64,000 nt of DNA from Saccharothrix carnea (GTDB taxonomy: Bacteria > Actinomycetota > Actinomycetes > Mycobacteriales > Pseudonocardiaceae), in NCBI RefSeq assembly GCF_003014735.1, contig NZ_PYAX01000003.1, forward strand, positions 744,001 to 808,000, in the 5' to 3' direction. Below, piece after piece: positions 1-9,146 of the stretch (positions are counted from its first letter, which is position 1; every line of letters begins with the position of its first letter). A program made the position numbers and the translations under genes. The notes under the pieces are model-generated. The model had not been told where the DNA came from and ran no database searches. It saw only the letters and a list, made by a program, of their open reading frames with translations.

Positions 1-2
1 CC

Positions 3-200
3 GCCGCCGCACCGCTGGCCGACCTGCTCGCCCACCTCAGCCCGGCCTTGGACGCGGGCGGCGTGCTCGTCACCTCGGGCCACGACAGCACCCGCACCGA
101 CGACCCCGTCCTGCTCAGCACCCTGCAACTGCTGGTCCACGGCGACGACCCGGACGACGTCACCGCCCGGCGCAGCGCGCTGGAGGCAATCGCGCGCTGA
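3..200 (+). CDS. C-terminal end of an unidentified protein (partial)
   Basis: An open frame enters from the left edge and stops at TGA 198-200. About 65 residues are visible, reading ADLLAHLSPALDAGG at the start and ending RRSALEAIAR. The codon use is typical of this genome (GC at third positions), so it is very likely the end of a real gene. The family cannot be recognised from this tail. It is convergent with the LacI repressor that ends 38 bases further on, so it belongs to a different transcription unit from the sugar operon. Confidence 0.55.
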   Translation, partial: AAAPLADLLAHLSPALDAGGVLVTSGHDSTRTDDPVLLSTLQLLVHGDDPDDVTARRSALEAIAR

Positions 201-238
201 GTACCGCCCAGCCGGTCCGACTCCGCGTGGCGTGAGCG

Positions 239-1255
239 CTAGGTCGAGGCGCGCACGACCAGCTCGGTCGGCAGGATCGACGCCGCCGGCGGCTCGCCCT
301 GGATCTGGTCCAGCAGCAGGCGCACCATCTCGCGGGTGATGCGCTGGAACGGTTGGCGCACGGTGGTCAGGGCGGGGCGGGTGGAGGTGGCGATGCTGGA
401 GTCGTCGAAACCGCCCACGGCGACGTCCTCGGGTACCCGGCGGCCGGAGTCGTGCAGGACGTTCAGCGCACCCGCCGCCATCAGGTCGGATGCGACGAAC
501 ACGGCGTCCAGGTCCGGCGCCCGCGAGAGCAGCGCGGCCATCGCCGCCTCACCACCGGCACGGCTGTAGTCGCCGTGCGCGATCAAATCCGGGGAAGCGT
601 CGGCGCCGAGCACGTCCCGGTAGCCGGCCAGCCGTTCGACACCGCCGGGGGTGTCGGGCGGACCGGTGATGGTGGCGATCCGGCGACGTCCGCGTGACCG
701 CAGGTGCTCGACCATCAGCCGGGCACCCGAGCGGTCGTCGGCCGCCGCGTAGGCCACCTGCCCCTCGTGCCCGATCGGCTTGCCGCAGGCCACCACGGGG
801 ATCCCCGAGTCGCGCAGCTCCTCCAGCAACGGGTTGCCGGTGTGCGACGACACCAGCAGCACACCGTCCACGTGGCCGGCGGCGATGAAGCGGCTGGTGC
901 GCTTGCGCTCGACCTCCGTGTTGGCGGTCATCAACAGCAGCGGCACGTCGACCTCGGCCAGTTCCTGCGTGCAGCCCTGGAGCAGGATGCTGAAGTTGGG
1001 GTCCTCGAACAGCCGCTGTTGCGGTTCGGTGAGCACGAACGCCACCGAGTGCGCGCGCTGCGTGACGAGGCTGCGCGCGGCCGGGTTGGCGACGTACCCG
1101 GTGGTCCGCACGGCCTTCAGCACGGCCTCCAGCGCGGCCGGGCTGACGTTGCGACCGCCGTTCAGGGCGCGCGAGACGGTGCCCCGCGACACGCCGGCGG
1201 CGGCCGCCACGTCGTGGATGGTCGGCCGGTTGCGCGGCGCCCTGTTCCCGGTCAT
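239..1255 (-). CDS. LacI-family transcriptional repressor of the sugar uptake locus
   Basis: A 338-residue LacI/GalR regulator. Residues about 11-35 form the helix-turn-helix (TIHDVAAAAGVSRGTVSRAL), followed by the hinge (about 45-60) and a periplasmic-binding-protein-like effector domain ending in the usual LPTELVVRAST. It is the last gene of a minus-strand run after the binding protein and two permeases, 7 bases after the second permease, so it is probably co-transcribed and autoregulated. Two mirrored palindromic sites between the binding protein and the GH42 gene (4367-4380 and 4454-4467) are the likely operators. The inducer is inferred to be a beta-galactoside or its breakdown product. 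Confidence 0.93.
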   Translation of the reverse strand: MTGNRAPRNRPTIHDVAAAAGVSRGTVSRALNGGRNVSPAALEAVLKAVRTTGYVANPAARSLVTQRAHSVAFVLTEPQQRLFEDPNFSILLQGCTQELAEVDVPLLLMTANTEVERKRTSRFIAAGHVDGVLLVSSHTGNPLLEELRDSGIPVVACGKPIGHEGQVAYAAADDRSGARLMVEHLRSRGRRRIATITGPPDTPGGVERLAGYRDVLGADASPDLIAHGDYSRAGGEAAMAALLSRAPDLDAVFVASDLMAAGALNVLHDSGRRVPEDVAVGGFDDSSIATSTRPALTTVRQPFQRITREMVRLLLDQIQGEPPAASILPTELVVRAST

Positions 1256-1262
1256 GACTCCC

Positions 1263-2096
1263 TCATGCTTTCACCGCTCCGGAGAGCAAGTCGATGCGCC
1301 AGTATCGCTGCAACGTGAGGAACAGCGCGATCAGAGGCAGCACCGACACCAGCGAGCCGGTGACGACCAGGGTGTAGAGCGCGGGCGTGGTGTTGCCCTG
1401 CTTGAGCATCGTGTACAGCCCGAGCGTGACCGGGAACTTCCCGTCGTCGGCGAGCATGATGTAGGGCAGCATGAAGTTGTTCCAGATCGACACGAACTGG
1501 AACAGGAACACCGTGACCAGGCCCGGGACCATCATCGGCAACGCGATGGAACCCAGGATGCGCACCTCGCTCGCACCGTCCGTGCGGGCCGCCTCGACCA
1601 CGTCCTCCGGCACGGACGCGGCGGCGTAGATGCGGGCCAGGTAGATGCCGTACGGGCTGATCACGCTCGGCAGCAGCACGGACAGGTAGGTGTCGGTCAG
1701 CCCGACCTTCGACAGCAGCAGGTACTGCGGGATGGCCAGCACCACCGCGGGCACCAGCACGCCCGCGATCAACGCGTTGAAGATCAGCGCCCGACCCCGG
1801 AACGCGTACTTGGCCAACGCGTACCCGGTGACACCCGACAACGCGGCCGACAGCAGCGCACCCACCCCCGCGTACAGCGCCGAGTTGGCCACCCACTGCC
1901 AGAACACGCCGCCGCGGTAGCCGTGCAGCTCACCGAGGTTCGCCACCAGCGACGAGCCCACCGACAGCGTCGACGTGGAGAACAGCTCACCGGTGCTCTT
2001 GGTCGCCGCGATCAACACCCACGCCACCGGGAACAGGCAGTAAGCCGCACCCAACAACAACACGAACGTCGGCAACCCGCCCAGACGCGCCCTCAC
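1263..2096 (-). CDS. Carbohydrate ABC transporter permease (MalG/AraQ type)
   Basis: A 277-residue inner-membrane permease with about six transmembrane helices. It carries the EAA loop EAARTDGASEVRILGSIALP near residue 175, which docks the transport ATPase. The GTG start (2094-2096) overlaps the stop of the upstream permease (GTGA), indicating translational coupling. It forms the translocation channel with the other permease for a sugar delivered by the lipoprotein encoded upstream. No ATPase gene is present; in actinomycetes a shared MsiK-type ATPase usually serves such importers (family knowledge). Confidence 0.93.
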   Translation of the reverse strand: MRARLGGLPTFVLLLGAAYCLFPVAWVLIAATKSTGELFSTSTLSVGSSLVANLGELHGYRGGVFWQWVANSALYAGVGALLSAALSGVTGYALAKYAFRGRALIFNALIAGVLVPAVVLAIPQYLLLSKVGLTDTYLSVLLPSVISPYGIYLARIYAAASVPEDVVEAARTDGASEVRILGSIALPMMVPGLVTVFLFQFVSIWNNFMLPYIMLADDGKFPVTLGLYTMLKQGNTTPALYTLVVTGSLVSVLPLIALFLTLQRYWRIDLLSGAVKA

Positions 2097-3022
2097 CGCT
2101 CACCCCCGAACGCCCGCGACCGCGTCACCCGCAGCAGCCCGAACGAGATCACGAACATCGCCAAGGCGATCAGCACCGACGTCGCGGCGGCGGAGTACAG
2201 GTCACCGCGGCCGAACGCGTCCTGGTAGACCTTCATCAACGGCGTCCAGGTGAGCGAGAGCGAGTTGGTCAGCGGCGCCAGCGTGGTCGGCTCGGCGAAC
2301 ACCTGCAGCGTCGCGATGATCGAGAACAACGAGGTCAGCACCAGCGCGGGCGCCAGCAGCGGTACCTTGATCCGCACCGCGACCTGCCACGGCGTGCAGC
2401 CGTCGATCCGGGCCGCCTCGTACAGGTCGCGCGGGATCGAGCGCAACGCGGTGTAGAGGACGACCATGTTGTAGCCGACACCGCCCCACACCGCGATGTT
2501 GGCCAGCGCGAAGTAGATCCCGGTCGGCGACAGCAGGTTCACGTCCTGCAGCGACAGCTCGCGCAGCGCCTGGTTCAACGGGCTGGTGCCCGGCAGGTAC
2601 AGGAACCCCCACAGCAGCGACGCGATGACACCCGGCACCGCGTACGGCAGGAAGATCGCGATCCGGCTGAACCCGCGGGCCCGCACCCGGTCCTCGTCGA
2701 GCAGCAGCGCGAACACCAGCGCCAGCCCCAGCATCGTCGGCACCAGGATCGCGCCGTAGCCGAGCACCCGCAACGCGCCCGCGCCGAGTTCGGAGTCGGT
2801 CAGCGCGCGCACGTAGTTGTCCAGGCCGACGAACACCTCGGAACGGCTGCCCTTGCCCAGCCCGAGGCCCTTGACCTCGGTGCGGAACAGGCTCAGGTAC
2901 ACCGTGTAGGCGATCGGCAGCGCGAACACCAGCAGGAACAGCACCACCGCCGGGGCCACGAAGGCGTACGGCGCCACCTTGGGCGCCGCACCACCCCGCC
3001 CGGACGACACACGAGTCGTCAC
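2093..3022 (-). CDS. Carbohydrate ABC transporter permease (MalF/UgpA type)
   Basis: About 309 residues from the GTG at 3020-3022, which lies 5 bases after the binding-protein stop. The frame stays open further upstream but only as a shadow inside the binding-protein gene. The protein has an N-terminal membrane segment (PYAFVAPAVVLFLLVFALP) and the EAA loop EAARIDGCTPWQVAVRIKVP. It is the second half of the heterodimeric channel. Order binding protein, MalF-like, MalG-like is the standard arrangement of CUT1 importers. Confidence 0.92.
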   Translation of the reverse strand: MTTRVSSGRGGAAPKVAPYAFVAPAVVLFLLVFALPIAYTVYLSLFRTEVKGLGLGKGSRSEVFVGLDNYVRALTDSELGAGALRVLGYGAILVPTMLGLALVFALLLDEDRVRARGFSRIAIFLPYAVPGVIASLLWGFLYLPGTSPLNQALRELSLQDVNLLSPTGIYFALANIAVWGGVGYNMVVLYTALRSIPRDLYEAARIDGCTPWQVAVRIKVPLLAPALVLTSLFSIIATLQVFAEPTTLAPLTNSLSLTWTPLMKVYQDAFGRGDLYSAAATSVLIALAMFVISFGLLRVTRSRAFGGER

Positions 3023-3027
3023 GGAAC

Positions 3028-4314
3028 TCAGCCGCCGACCGTGAAGCCGTTGGCCTTCATGTCGTCCACGGTCGCGGCCTGCATCTTCGCCAACGCGGGC
3101 ACGAGGTCGCCGCCGGAGCTGATCGCCTCGCCCATCGCGTTCTTGTACGCGGTGTAGGTGACGTTGACGTTCGGCCCCCACGTGAAGCCGGACGACGTGG
3201 CGGCGATCTTCGCGGCCTGGCTGTAGAAGTCCGGCTGGTTCGCGAAGAACGACGGCGGCTGGGACTGCGCCTCCTGCGCCGACGTCGCCGCCGGGTAGAT
3301 GCCGCTCTCCTTGACCAGCAGCTCGACCGCGGCCGGGTCGGTGTTGAGCCAGACGGCGAACTCGGTGGCCGCCTTCTGCTTCTTCGACCCCGCGGTCACG
3401 GCCGTGGTCGAACCGCCCCAGTTGCCGGTGCGCGGCTTGGCGGCGTCCCACTGCGGCATCGGGGCCATCGCCCACTTGCCGGCCGTGCCCTCCGCGTTGC
3501 CCTTGAGCACGCCCGGCGCCCACACCGCGCTCAGCCAGCCGATCTGCACGCCGTCGTTGAGCGCCTTGTTCCACTCGGGCGTGTACATCGGGGACTTGTC
3601 GATCGAGCCCTCGGCGATCAGGCCGCTCCAGTACTGCGCGACCTTCCTGGTCGCGGCGTCGTCCACGGAGACCTTCCACGCGTCGCCGTCGACCGACCAC
3701 CACGAGCCGCCCGCCTGCTGCACGAGTCCCGCGAACCAGCCGGGGTCGTTGGCCGAGAACGTGCCGAGGAACCTGTCCGGCGCCTTGGCCCGCAGGTCGC
3801 GGGCGGTCTGCGCGTACTCGTCCCAGGTGGTCGGCACCTTCAGGCCGTACTGCTCGAACAGGTCGGCGCGGTAGTAGAACATCATCGGGCCGGAGTCCTG
3901 GGGCACGGCGTAGACACCGCTGCCGCCGAGCGTCACCTGGTCCCAGATGCCGGGCGCGAACTTGTCCTTGACGGCCGCGGCGCCCTCGGAGATGTCGGCC
4001 AGCACGTCGTTGCTGACCAGCGTGGGCAGCGCCTGGAACTCCACCTGCGCCAGGTCCGGCGGGTTGCCGCCCTTCGCGCTGGTCAGGAGCTTGGTCACCA
4101 GGTCATCGCCCTGGGCCTGCTTGCTCACCACGACCTTGGCGTCGGGGTGGCTCGCGTTCCACTTGTCGACGACCTTGTCGATGTCGGGCGCCCAGGCCCA
4201 GAAGGACAGTTCGACCGGGCCGTCTGCAGTCTGCTCGGTGCCGCCGCCGCAACCGGCGAGCAGGGCGAGGCCGAGGCCGAGTGCCAGGGCCTTCTTCGCG
4301 ATGTCGAGTCGCAT
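3028..4314 (-). CDS. Sugar ABC transporter substrate-binding lipoprotein
   Basis: A 428-residue extracellular solute-binding protein of family 1. The N-terminus is a lipoprotein signal with lipobox LLAGC and lipidated Cys22. The mature domain contains family-typical segments (VELSFWAWAPDIDKVVDKWN and the closing QAATVDDMKANGFTVGG). It captures an oligosaccharide or galactoside outside the membrane and feeds the two permeases encoded downstream. It is first in the operon; a palindrome at 4367-4380, just upstream of its start, is the likely LacI operator. Confidence 0.93.
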   Translation of the reverse strand: MRLDIAKKALALGLGLALLAGCGGGTEQTADGPVELSFWAWAPDIDKVVDKWNASHPDAKVVVSKQAQGDDLVTKLLTSAKGGNPPDLAQVEFQALPTLVSNDVLADISEGAAAVKDKFAPGIWDQVTLGGSGVYAVPQDSGPMMFYYRADLFEQYGLKVPTTWDEYAQTARDLRAKAPDRFLGTFSANDPGWFAGLVQQAGGSWWSVDGDAWKVSVDDAATRKVAQYWSGLIAEGSIDKSPMYTPEWNKALNDGVQIGWLSAVWAPGVLKGNAEGTAGKWAMAPMPQWDAAKPRTGNWGGSTTAVTAGSKKQKAATEFAVWLNTDPAAVELLVKESGIYPAATSAQEAQSQPPSFFANQPDFYSQAAKIAATSSGFTWGPNVNVTYTAYKNAMGEAISSGGDLVPALAKMQAATVDDMKANGFTVGG

Positions 4315-4366
4315 GAGGTCTCCGGGGGTTCCGCGTCGCTGACGCCGCTGCCAGCGAGAACCGCGC

Positions 4367-4380
4367 TGTGAACGTGCACA
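4367..4380. promoter_or_regulatory. Candidate LacI-family operator before the ABC operon
   Basis: The 14-base site TGTGAACGTGCACA lies 53 bases upstream of the binding-protein start. Its reverse complement recurs with 13 of 14 matches at 4454-4467 before the divergent GH42 gene. Paired, mirrored near-palindromes in front of both arms of a LacI-encoding sugar locus are expected of operators. Assignment to the regulator at 239-1255 is inference. Confidence 0.6.
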
Positions 4381-4453
4381 GTAGTTGACTCGTGTTCGAG
4401 CCTGTCAACCACTTGACGGCCCCTCTTATCTGCACCGTAATCTGCGAGGAGAC

Positions 4454-4467
4454 CGTGCACGTTCACA
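4454..4467. promoter_or_regulatory. Candidate LacI-family operator before the GH42 gene
   Basis: CGTGCACGTTCACA, the mirrored copy of the 4367-4380 site, ends 15 bases before the GH42 start codon, where a bound repressor would block initiation or early elongation. Confidence 0.6.
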
Positions 4468-4482
4468 GCCACTGGAGTGTTC

Positions 4483-6522
4483 ATGACGTTTGTGGTGCCT
4501 CGCCAGGCCGGCGAACGGGCCCTGGGTGACCCGTTCGCACCGCGGATGCCGGTAGGCGTGGACGGCCTCGTCTACGGCGGGGACTACAACCCCGAGCAGT
4601 GGCCGGAAGAGGTGTGGGTCGAGGACGTCGAGCTGATGCGGCAGGCCGGGGTGAACCTGGTCAGCGTGGCCATCCACGCCTGGGCGCTGCTGGAGCCGCG
4701 GCCCGGCGAGTTCGACTTCGGCTGGCTGGACCGGCTGCTCGACCTGCTGCACGGTGCCGGCATCGCGGTCAACCTGGCCACGCCGACCGTCGTGCCGCCC
4801 GCCTGGCTCTACCGCGCGCACCCGGAGATCCGGCCGGTCACGAAGGACGGCACGGAGCTGGAACGCGGGTCGCGGGCGACGTTCTGCCCCAGCGCCCCCG
4901 CCTACCGCCAGGCCGCCGCGTCGATCACCCGGCAGCTCGGCGCCCGCTACGGCGACCACCCGGCGGTGGCGCTGTGGCACGTGCACAACGAGTACGGCGC
5001 ACCGGTCGGCGCGTGCTACTGCCCCGAGTCGGCCACGGCGTTCCGGCGCTGGCTGCGGGCCCGGCACGGCTCGCTGGACGCGCTCAACGAGGCCTGGGGC
5101 ACGAGCTTCTGGGGCCAGCGCTACGGCGAGTGGGCCGAGATCGAGCCGCCGCGGGTGTCCGGCACGACCGGCAACCCGGCGCACGAGCTGGACTACGCCC
5201 GGTTCTGCTCGGACGAGCTGCTGGCCTGCTACACCGCCGAGCGCGACATCCTGCGGCAGCACTCGACCGTGCCGATCACCACGAACTTCATGACCACCAA
5301 CTGCAAGTCGATCGACTACTGGCGGTGGGGCCGCGAGGTCGACGTGGTGGCCAACGACCACTACCTGACCGCCGAGGCCGACCGCAACCACATCGACCTG
5401 GCCATGTCGGCGGACCTGACCCGCGCGGTGGCGGGCGGTCGGCCGTGGATGCTGATGGAGCACTCCACCGGCGCGGTGAACTGGCAGCCGCGCAACCTGG
5501 CCAAGCGGCCCGGCGAGATGCGCCGCAACAGCCTGGCGCACGTGGCCCGCGGCGCGGACGCGGTGATGTTCTTCCAGTGGCGCGCCTCCCGCTTCGGCGC
5601 GGAGAAGTTCCACTCGGCGATGCTGCCCCACTCGGGCACCCGCAGCCGGCTGTGGCAGGAGGTCGTGCGGCTGGGCGGCGACCTCGGCGCGCTGCACGAG
5701 GTGCGCGGCAGCCTGGTGCGCGCCGACGTCGCCGTGCTGTGGGACTGGGAGTCGTGGTGGGCGCTGGAGCTGGACTGGCGGCCTTCGGTGGACCTGTCCT
5801 ACCGGGAACGCGTCGGCGCGTTCTACGAGCAGCTGTGGGACGCCCGGCTGACCGTGGACTTCGTCGCACCGGAGGCCGACCTGAGCGGCTACCGGCTGGT
5901 CGTGGTGCCCTCGCTGTACCTGACCTCGACGCCGGCGGCGAAGGTGCTGCACGACTACGTGGCCGGTGGCGGCACGCTCGTCGTCTCGTACTTCTCCGGC
6001 ATCGTCGACGGCAACGACGCCGTGCACCCCGGCGGGCACCCCGGTGCGCTGCGGGACGTGCTGGGGCTGGAGGTCGAGGAGTTCCTGCCGCTGCGCGCCG
6101 GCGAGGAGGTCGCGCTGGACGGCGGGCTGCGCGGTGACGTGTGGGCCGAGCACGTCCGCTTGGAGGGCGCGGAGGCCGTGCACTCCTATGTGGACGGCCC
6201 GGCGGCCGGTGGCCCGGCGGTGACCAGGCACCGGCTCGGCGCGGGCACCGCCTGGTACGTCTCGACCCGGCTGCGCGGCGCGGCGCTCGACCGGGTGCTG
6301 CGCGAGGTGTACCCGGCAGCGGGCGTGGAGGTGCGCGACGACCTGCCGCGTGACGTGGAGGTGGTGCGCCGCCGCGGCGCCGACGCCGACTACCTGTTCG
6401 TGCTCAACCACACCGACGCCGACGTGCGCCTGGCCGCGTCCGGCACGGAGCTGCTCACCGGCGAGCAGTGCGAGTCCGAGCTGCACGTGCCCGCGGGCGG
6501 CACGGCGGTGCTCAAGTCCTGA
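4483..6522 (+). CDS. Beta-galactosidase, glycoside hydrolase family 42
   Basis: About 679 residues, cytoplasmic (no signal peptide). The opening GGDYNPEQWPEEVW is diagnostic of GH42. The acid/base Glu is about residue 170 in WHVHNEYG and the nucleophile Glu about residue 326 in MLMEHSTGAVNW. The TIM barrel is followed by the trimerisation and C-terminal beta domains. I chose ATG 4483 because GGAG at 4474-4477 is five bases upstream; GTG 4477 is an in-frame alternative. It is transcribed divergently from the importer and shares a pair of operators with it, so imported beta-galactosides are likely split inside the cell. Confidence 0.93.
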   Translation: MTFVVPRQAGERALGDPFAPRMPVGVDGLVYGGDYNPEQWPEEVWVEDVELMRQAGVNLVSVAIHAWALLEPRPGEFDFGWLDRLLDLLHGAGIAVNLATPTVVPPAWLYRAHPEIRPVTKDGTELERGSRATFCPSAPAYRQAAASITRQLGARYGDHPAVALWHVHNEYGAPVGACYCPESATAFRRWLRARHGSLDALNEAWGTSFWGQRYGEWAEIEPPRVSGTTGNPAHELDYARFCSDELLACYTAERDILRQHSTVPITTNFMTTNCKSIDYWRWGREVDVVANDHYLTAEADRNHIDLAMSADLTRAVAGGRPWMLMEHSTGAVNWQPRNLAKRPGEMRRNSLAHVARGADAVMFFQWRASRFGAEKFHSAMLPHSGTRSRLWQEVVRLGGDLGALHEVRGSLVRADVAVLWDWESWWALELDWRPSVDLSYRERVGAFYEQLWDARLTVDFVAPEADLSGYRLVVVPSLYLTSTPAAKVLHDYVAGGGTLVVSYFSGIVDGNDAVHPGGHPGALRDVLGLEVEEFLPLRAGEEVALDGGLRGDVWAEHVRLEGAEAVHSYVDGPAAGGPAVTRHRLGAGTAWYVSTRLRGAALDRVLREVYPAAGVEVRDDLPRDVEVVRRRGADADYLFVLNHTDADVRLAASGTELLTGEQCESELHVPAGGTAVLKS

Positions 6523-6533
6523 CCGGCAGGCTT

Positions 6534-6562
6534 CGGCCGGGTGCCTCCCCCGCACCCGGCCG
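6534..6562 (+). terminator. Hairpin terminator after GH42
   Basis: Perfect 11-base stem CGGCCGGGTGC / GCACCCGGCCG with a 7-base loop, beginning 12 bases after the stop. There is no T-run, as is common in actinomycetes. Confidence 0.6.
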
Positions 6563-6594
6563 GAGCTTCCGTCGACCACTACCCCCGTGCGCGC

Positions 6595-6617
6595 GGTACT
6601 GCGCTTTCCGTAGTACC
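6595..6617. promoter_or_regulatory. Inverted repeat before padR, candidate autoregulatory operator
   Basis: GGTACT, 11 bases, AGTACC, centred about 40 bases upstream of the padR start codon. PadR regulators usually bind spaced inverted repeats in their own promoters; the link is inferred from position only. Confidence 0.4.
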
Positions 6618-6646
6618 ATCCATCGCACACCACCGGGGAGAAGTGC

Positions 6647-6970
6647 ATGGACACCAGCCAGCTGCTCAAGGGGGTGCTGGACCTCGCCGTCCTTGCCGTG
6701 CTGCGCAAGGAGGACGGGTACGGCTACGACGTGCTGCGCAGACTCCGCCAGGGCGGCTTGGACGGCGTCGGCGACGCGTCGGTCTACGGCACCCTGCGCC
6801 GGCTCTACAACGCCGGACTGCTCACGTCGTACGTCGTGCCCAGCGAAGAGGGCCCGCACCGCAAGTACTACAGCCTCAACGAGCCGGGCCGGGAACGGCT
6901 CGTCGAATCGGGCCAGACCTGGAAGTCGTTCGCGCGGGCGTTGGACGACCTGTTGGGGGAGGGTGCATGA
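6647..6970 (+). CDS. PadR-family transcriptional regulator
   Basis: A 107-residue winged-helix regulator with the PadR opening SQLLKGVLDLAVLAVLRKEDGYGYDVLRRL, the recognition region around VYGTLRRLYNAGLL, and KYYSLNEPGRERL in the wing. GGGGAGAA lies just before ATG 6647. Its stop overlaps the start of the next gene (ATGA), so the pair is translationally coupled. PadR with a HAAS-domain membrane protein is a recurrent pair; the regulator probably controls its partner and responds to envelope stress or a toxic compound (inference). Confidence 0.9.
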   Translation: MDTSQLLKGVLDLAVLAVLRKEDGYGYDVLRRLRQGGLDGVGDASVYGTLRRLYNAGLLTSYVVPSEEGPHRKYYSLNEPGRERLVESGQTWKSFARALDDLLGEGA

Positions 6971-8094
6971 ACACGCAGACGAACACCGAGGTCAAGCACT
7001 ACCTGGACGGCATGCGCGAGGCACTGGCCGACCTGCCCGCCGCCGAGGTCGCCGAGATCATGGACGACGCCGGCGCGCACGTGGTCGAGGTCGCCGAGGA
7101 GATGGGCGACGAGTTCTCGCTGGCCGCCCTGATCGACCGGTTGGGCACTCCGCGCGCGTACGCCGAGGAACTGCGTGCCGCGGCCGGCTACCCCTCCCCC
7201 ACGTCCACCGCCGCGGACACCGGCGGCGACCGGCTGGTGTTCCCGGCCCGGTTCGCGCTGTGGAGCCTGGTGGCCGGCACGGTGATGGCGTTCGGCTTCG
7301 CCGTCACCCGCGGCGACGCCCTGGAGGTGACCGTGCTCGTCGGCCTCTGCGCCGCGGCGGCCACCCTGCTGGTGTTCCGGCAGAAGGGCCTGCTCACCGC
7401 GATCACGCGGCTGCCGGAGACCGTCGCCATCAGGGACGCGCTGACCAAGGTCCTCAAGTCCGACCTGGGCAAGGCGTTCGAGTCACTGCGGGTCTTCCAG
7501 CCGGTGTGGTGGATCGGCCGCGCCCTGCTCATCGCCGCGGGTGGCACGCTGGTCTACCGGCCGGACCTCATGTTCGTGCTCGCCCTGGCGCTGGCCGCGC
7601 TGTCGCTGTTCGCCGGCCCGAAGGCGAGGACCGACCGCCGCTGGCTGTGGATCAGCCTGCCCGCGACCGGGTTCGCCCTGGGCGTCCTGCTGGCCGTCCT
7701 CAGCGCGCTGGTCCTGCGCTTCGACACCTACCCGATCAGCGCCCCGGTCTCCTACACCCCGTCGCCGCCGACCCGCCACAACATCTACGTGTTCGACAAG
7801 GACGGCAAGCCGCTGACCGACGTCCACCTCTACGACGAAGAGGGCCGCCCGCTCAACGCGACGTGGTACGGCTGCACCGGCGCCGACCGCCACGACAACC
7901 GCTACCCCCGCCCCCGCGTGGTCCACGACGAACGCGGCTGCCACGAAGAACCGGGCGTCCCGTTCACCGTCGTCATGCCCACCCTGCCGACCACCACCAC
8001 CGCGCCACCGTCGACCGTCACCCAGTCCCCCGCACCGACCACCCCGATCCCGTCGACCACGACCCCACCGACGACGGCCACGACCACCGGCTGA
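6967..8094 (+). CDS. HAAS-domain (DUF1700-like) membrane protein
   Basis: 375 residues from the ATG overlapping the padR stop. Residues about 5-70 are a HAAS-type helical domain (HYLDGMREALADLPAAEVAEI, then LIDRLGTPRAYAEELR), the module that normally accompanies PadR. Four or so hydrophobic helices follow, between about residues 90 and 250. The C-terminal 120 residues are probably extracytoplasmic, with three Cys and a Pro/Thr-rich tail. Function unknown. The long Thr/Pro tail resembles a cell-wall-spanning linker. Confidence 0.8.
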   Translation: MNTQTNTEVKHYLDGMREALADLPAAEVAEIMDDAGAHVVEVAEEMGDEFSLAALIDRLGTPRAYAEELRAAAGYPSPTSTAADTGGDRLVFPARFALWSLVAGTVMAFGFAVTRGDALEVTVLVGLCAAAATLLVFRQKGLLTAITRLPETVAIRDALTKVLKSDLGKAFESLRVFQPVWWIGRALLIAAGGTLVYRPDLMFVLALALAALSLFAGPKARTDRRWLWISLPATGFALGVLLAVLSALVLRFDTYPISAPVSYTPSPPTRHNIYVFDKDGKPLTDVHLYDEEGRPLNATWYGCTGADRHDNRYPRPRVVHDERGCHEEPGVPFTVVMPTLPTTTTAPPSTVTQSPAPTTPIPSTTTPPTTATTTG

Positions 8095-8109
8095 CGTGAC
8101 GGCGCCCCG

Positions 8110-8997
8110 TCACCAGGGGGTCGGCGGGGCGGTCGAGTCGCGGACGACCAGGGCGGTCGGCAGTTCGACGTGGTCGGTGGTCGGGGGGTGGCCGGCGATC
8201 AGGTCGGCCAGCATCCAGCCCGCCTGCCTGCCCATCGCGGCGAGTGGTTGGCGGACGGTGGTCAGGGCGGGGGTGCAGCGGCGGGCCGCGGGTAGGTCGT
8301 CGAAGCCCACGACGCTGAGGTCACCGGGTGTCGACAGGCCAGCGGCGCGGGCTGCTTCGACCACGCCGAGGGCCTGCTCGTCGTTGGCCGCGAAGACCGC
8401 GGTCGGCCGGTCGGGCAGGCGCAGCAGGACCTCCGCCTCCCGCCGGCCGCCCTCACGGGTGAAGTCGGCGTGGCGCACCAGCGCGGTGTCGAAGGCGATA
8501 CCGGCGCGGTCGAGGGCGAACCGGTAGCCGTCCACCCGGGCACGGCTGCACAGCACGTCACGCGGACCGCCGACGACGCCGATCCGCCGGTGCCCCAGCG
8601 ACAGCAGGTGCTTCACCGCCGTGACACCGCCCGCCCGGTTGGTGGCGGCGACGCTGAGCAGGTCCGGCGTACCCGCGGCGACCGGGTCGATGTGCACCAG
8701 CGGCACCCCGGCGCGCGCGAACACCCGCTCCTCGGCGACGCTGATCGGGCACGTCACCAGCAGCACGCCGGCACGCCGCGCCTCGACCACGTCGGCGGCC
8801 CAGGACGTGCCGCGACCGACCGCCGAGGACATCACCACGTCCAGCCCGGAGTCCACGACGCCCCACATCACCTCCATGGCCCACGCGCTGTTCAGGGCGG
8901 GGAAGACCAGCTCCACCACCGGCGCGGGAGGGTGCGGCCGGTCGTTCCGCGCCCGGCGCACGACGCACGTGCGTTCGAGGATCTTCAGCGCGCTCAC
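8110..8997 (-). pseudogene. LacI-type effector-binding protein lacking its DNA-binding domain
   Basis: The 295-residue frame matches the core of actinomycete LacI regulators (VVELVFPALNSAWAMEVM through LPTALVVRDST) and contains the full two-lobed sugar-binding domain. The usual N-terminal 50-60 residues (helix-turn-helix and hinge) are missing and replaced by about 28 residues without HTH features (MSALKILERTCVVRRARNDR). No HTH is readable on the minus strand in the 180 bases upstream. It is probably a truncated regulator; a DNA-free sugar sensor is the alternative. Just upstream, TTTCGCAAAAGTTTCG (9107-9122) looks like an imperfect LacI operator that may have outlived the truncation. Confidence 0.7.
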
Positions 8998-9146
8998 GGT
9001 CCGACACTATCGGAAATCCAGCGAAACACAACGATGCCCTGAACTGCAACGATTCACCAGAAGAGGCGGAGGCCCCTGCTTCGAAGCACCGGTGGAAGGA
9101 CCCGGTTTCGCAAAAGTTTCGAAAGCCTGGGCTGCCTGGCAGAATC

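Noticed and set aside
4426-6708. 760-codon frame on the minus strand across the GH42 gene
   Set aside because: Arg/His/Val-rich shadow of a clear GH42 gene on the other strand; no domain and no sensible start.
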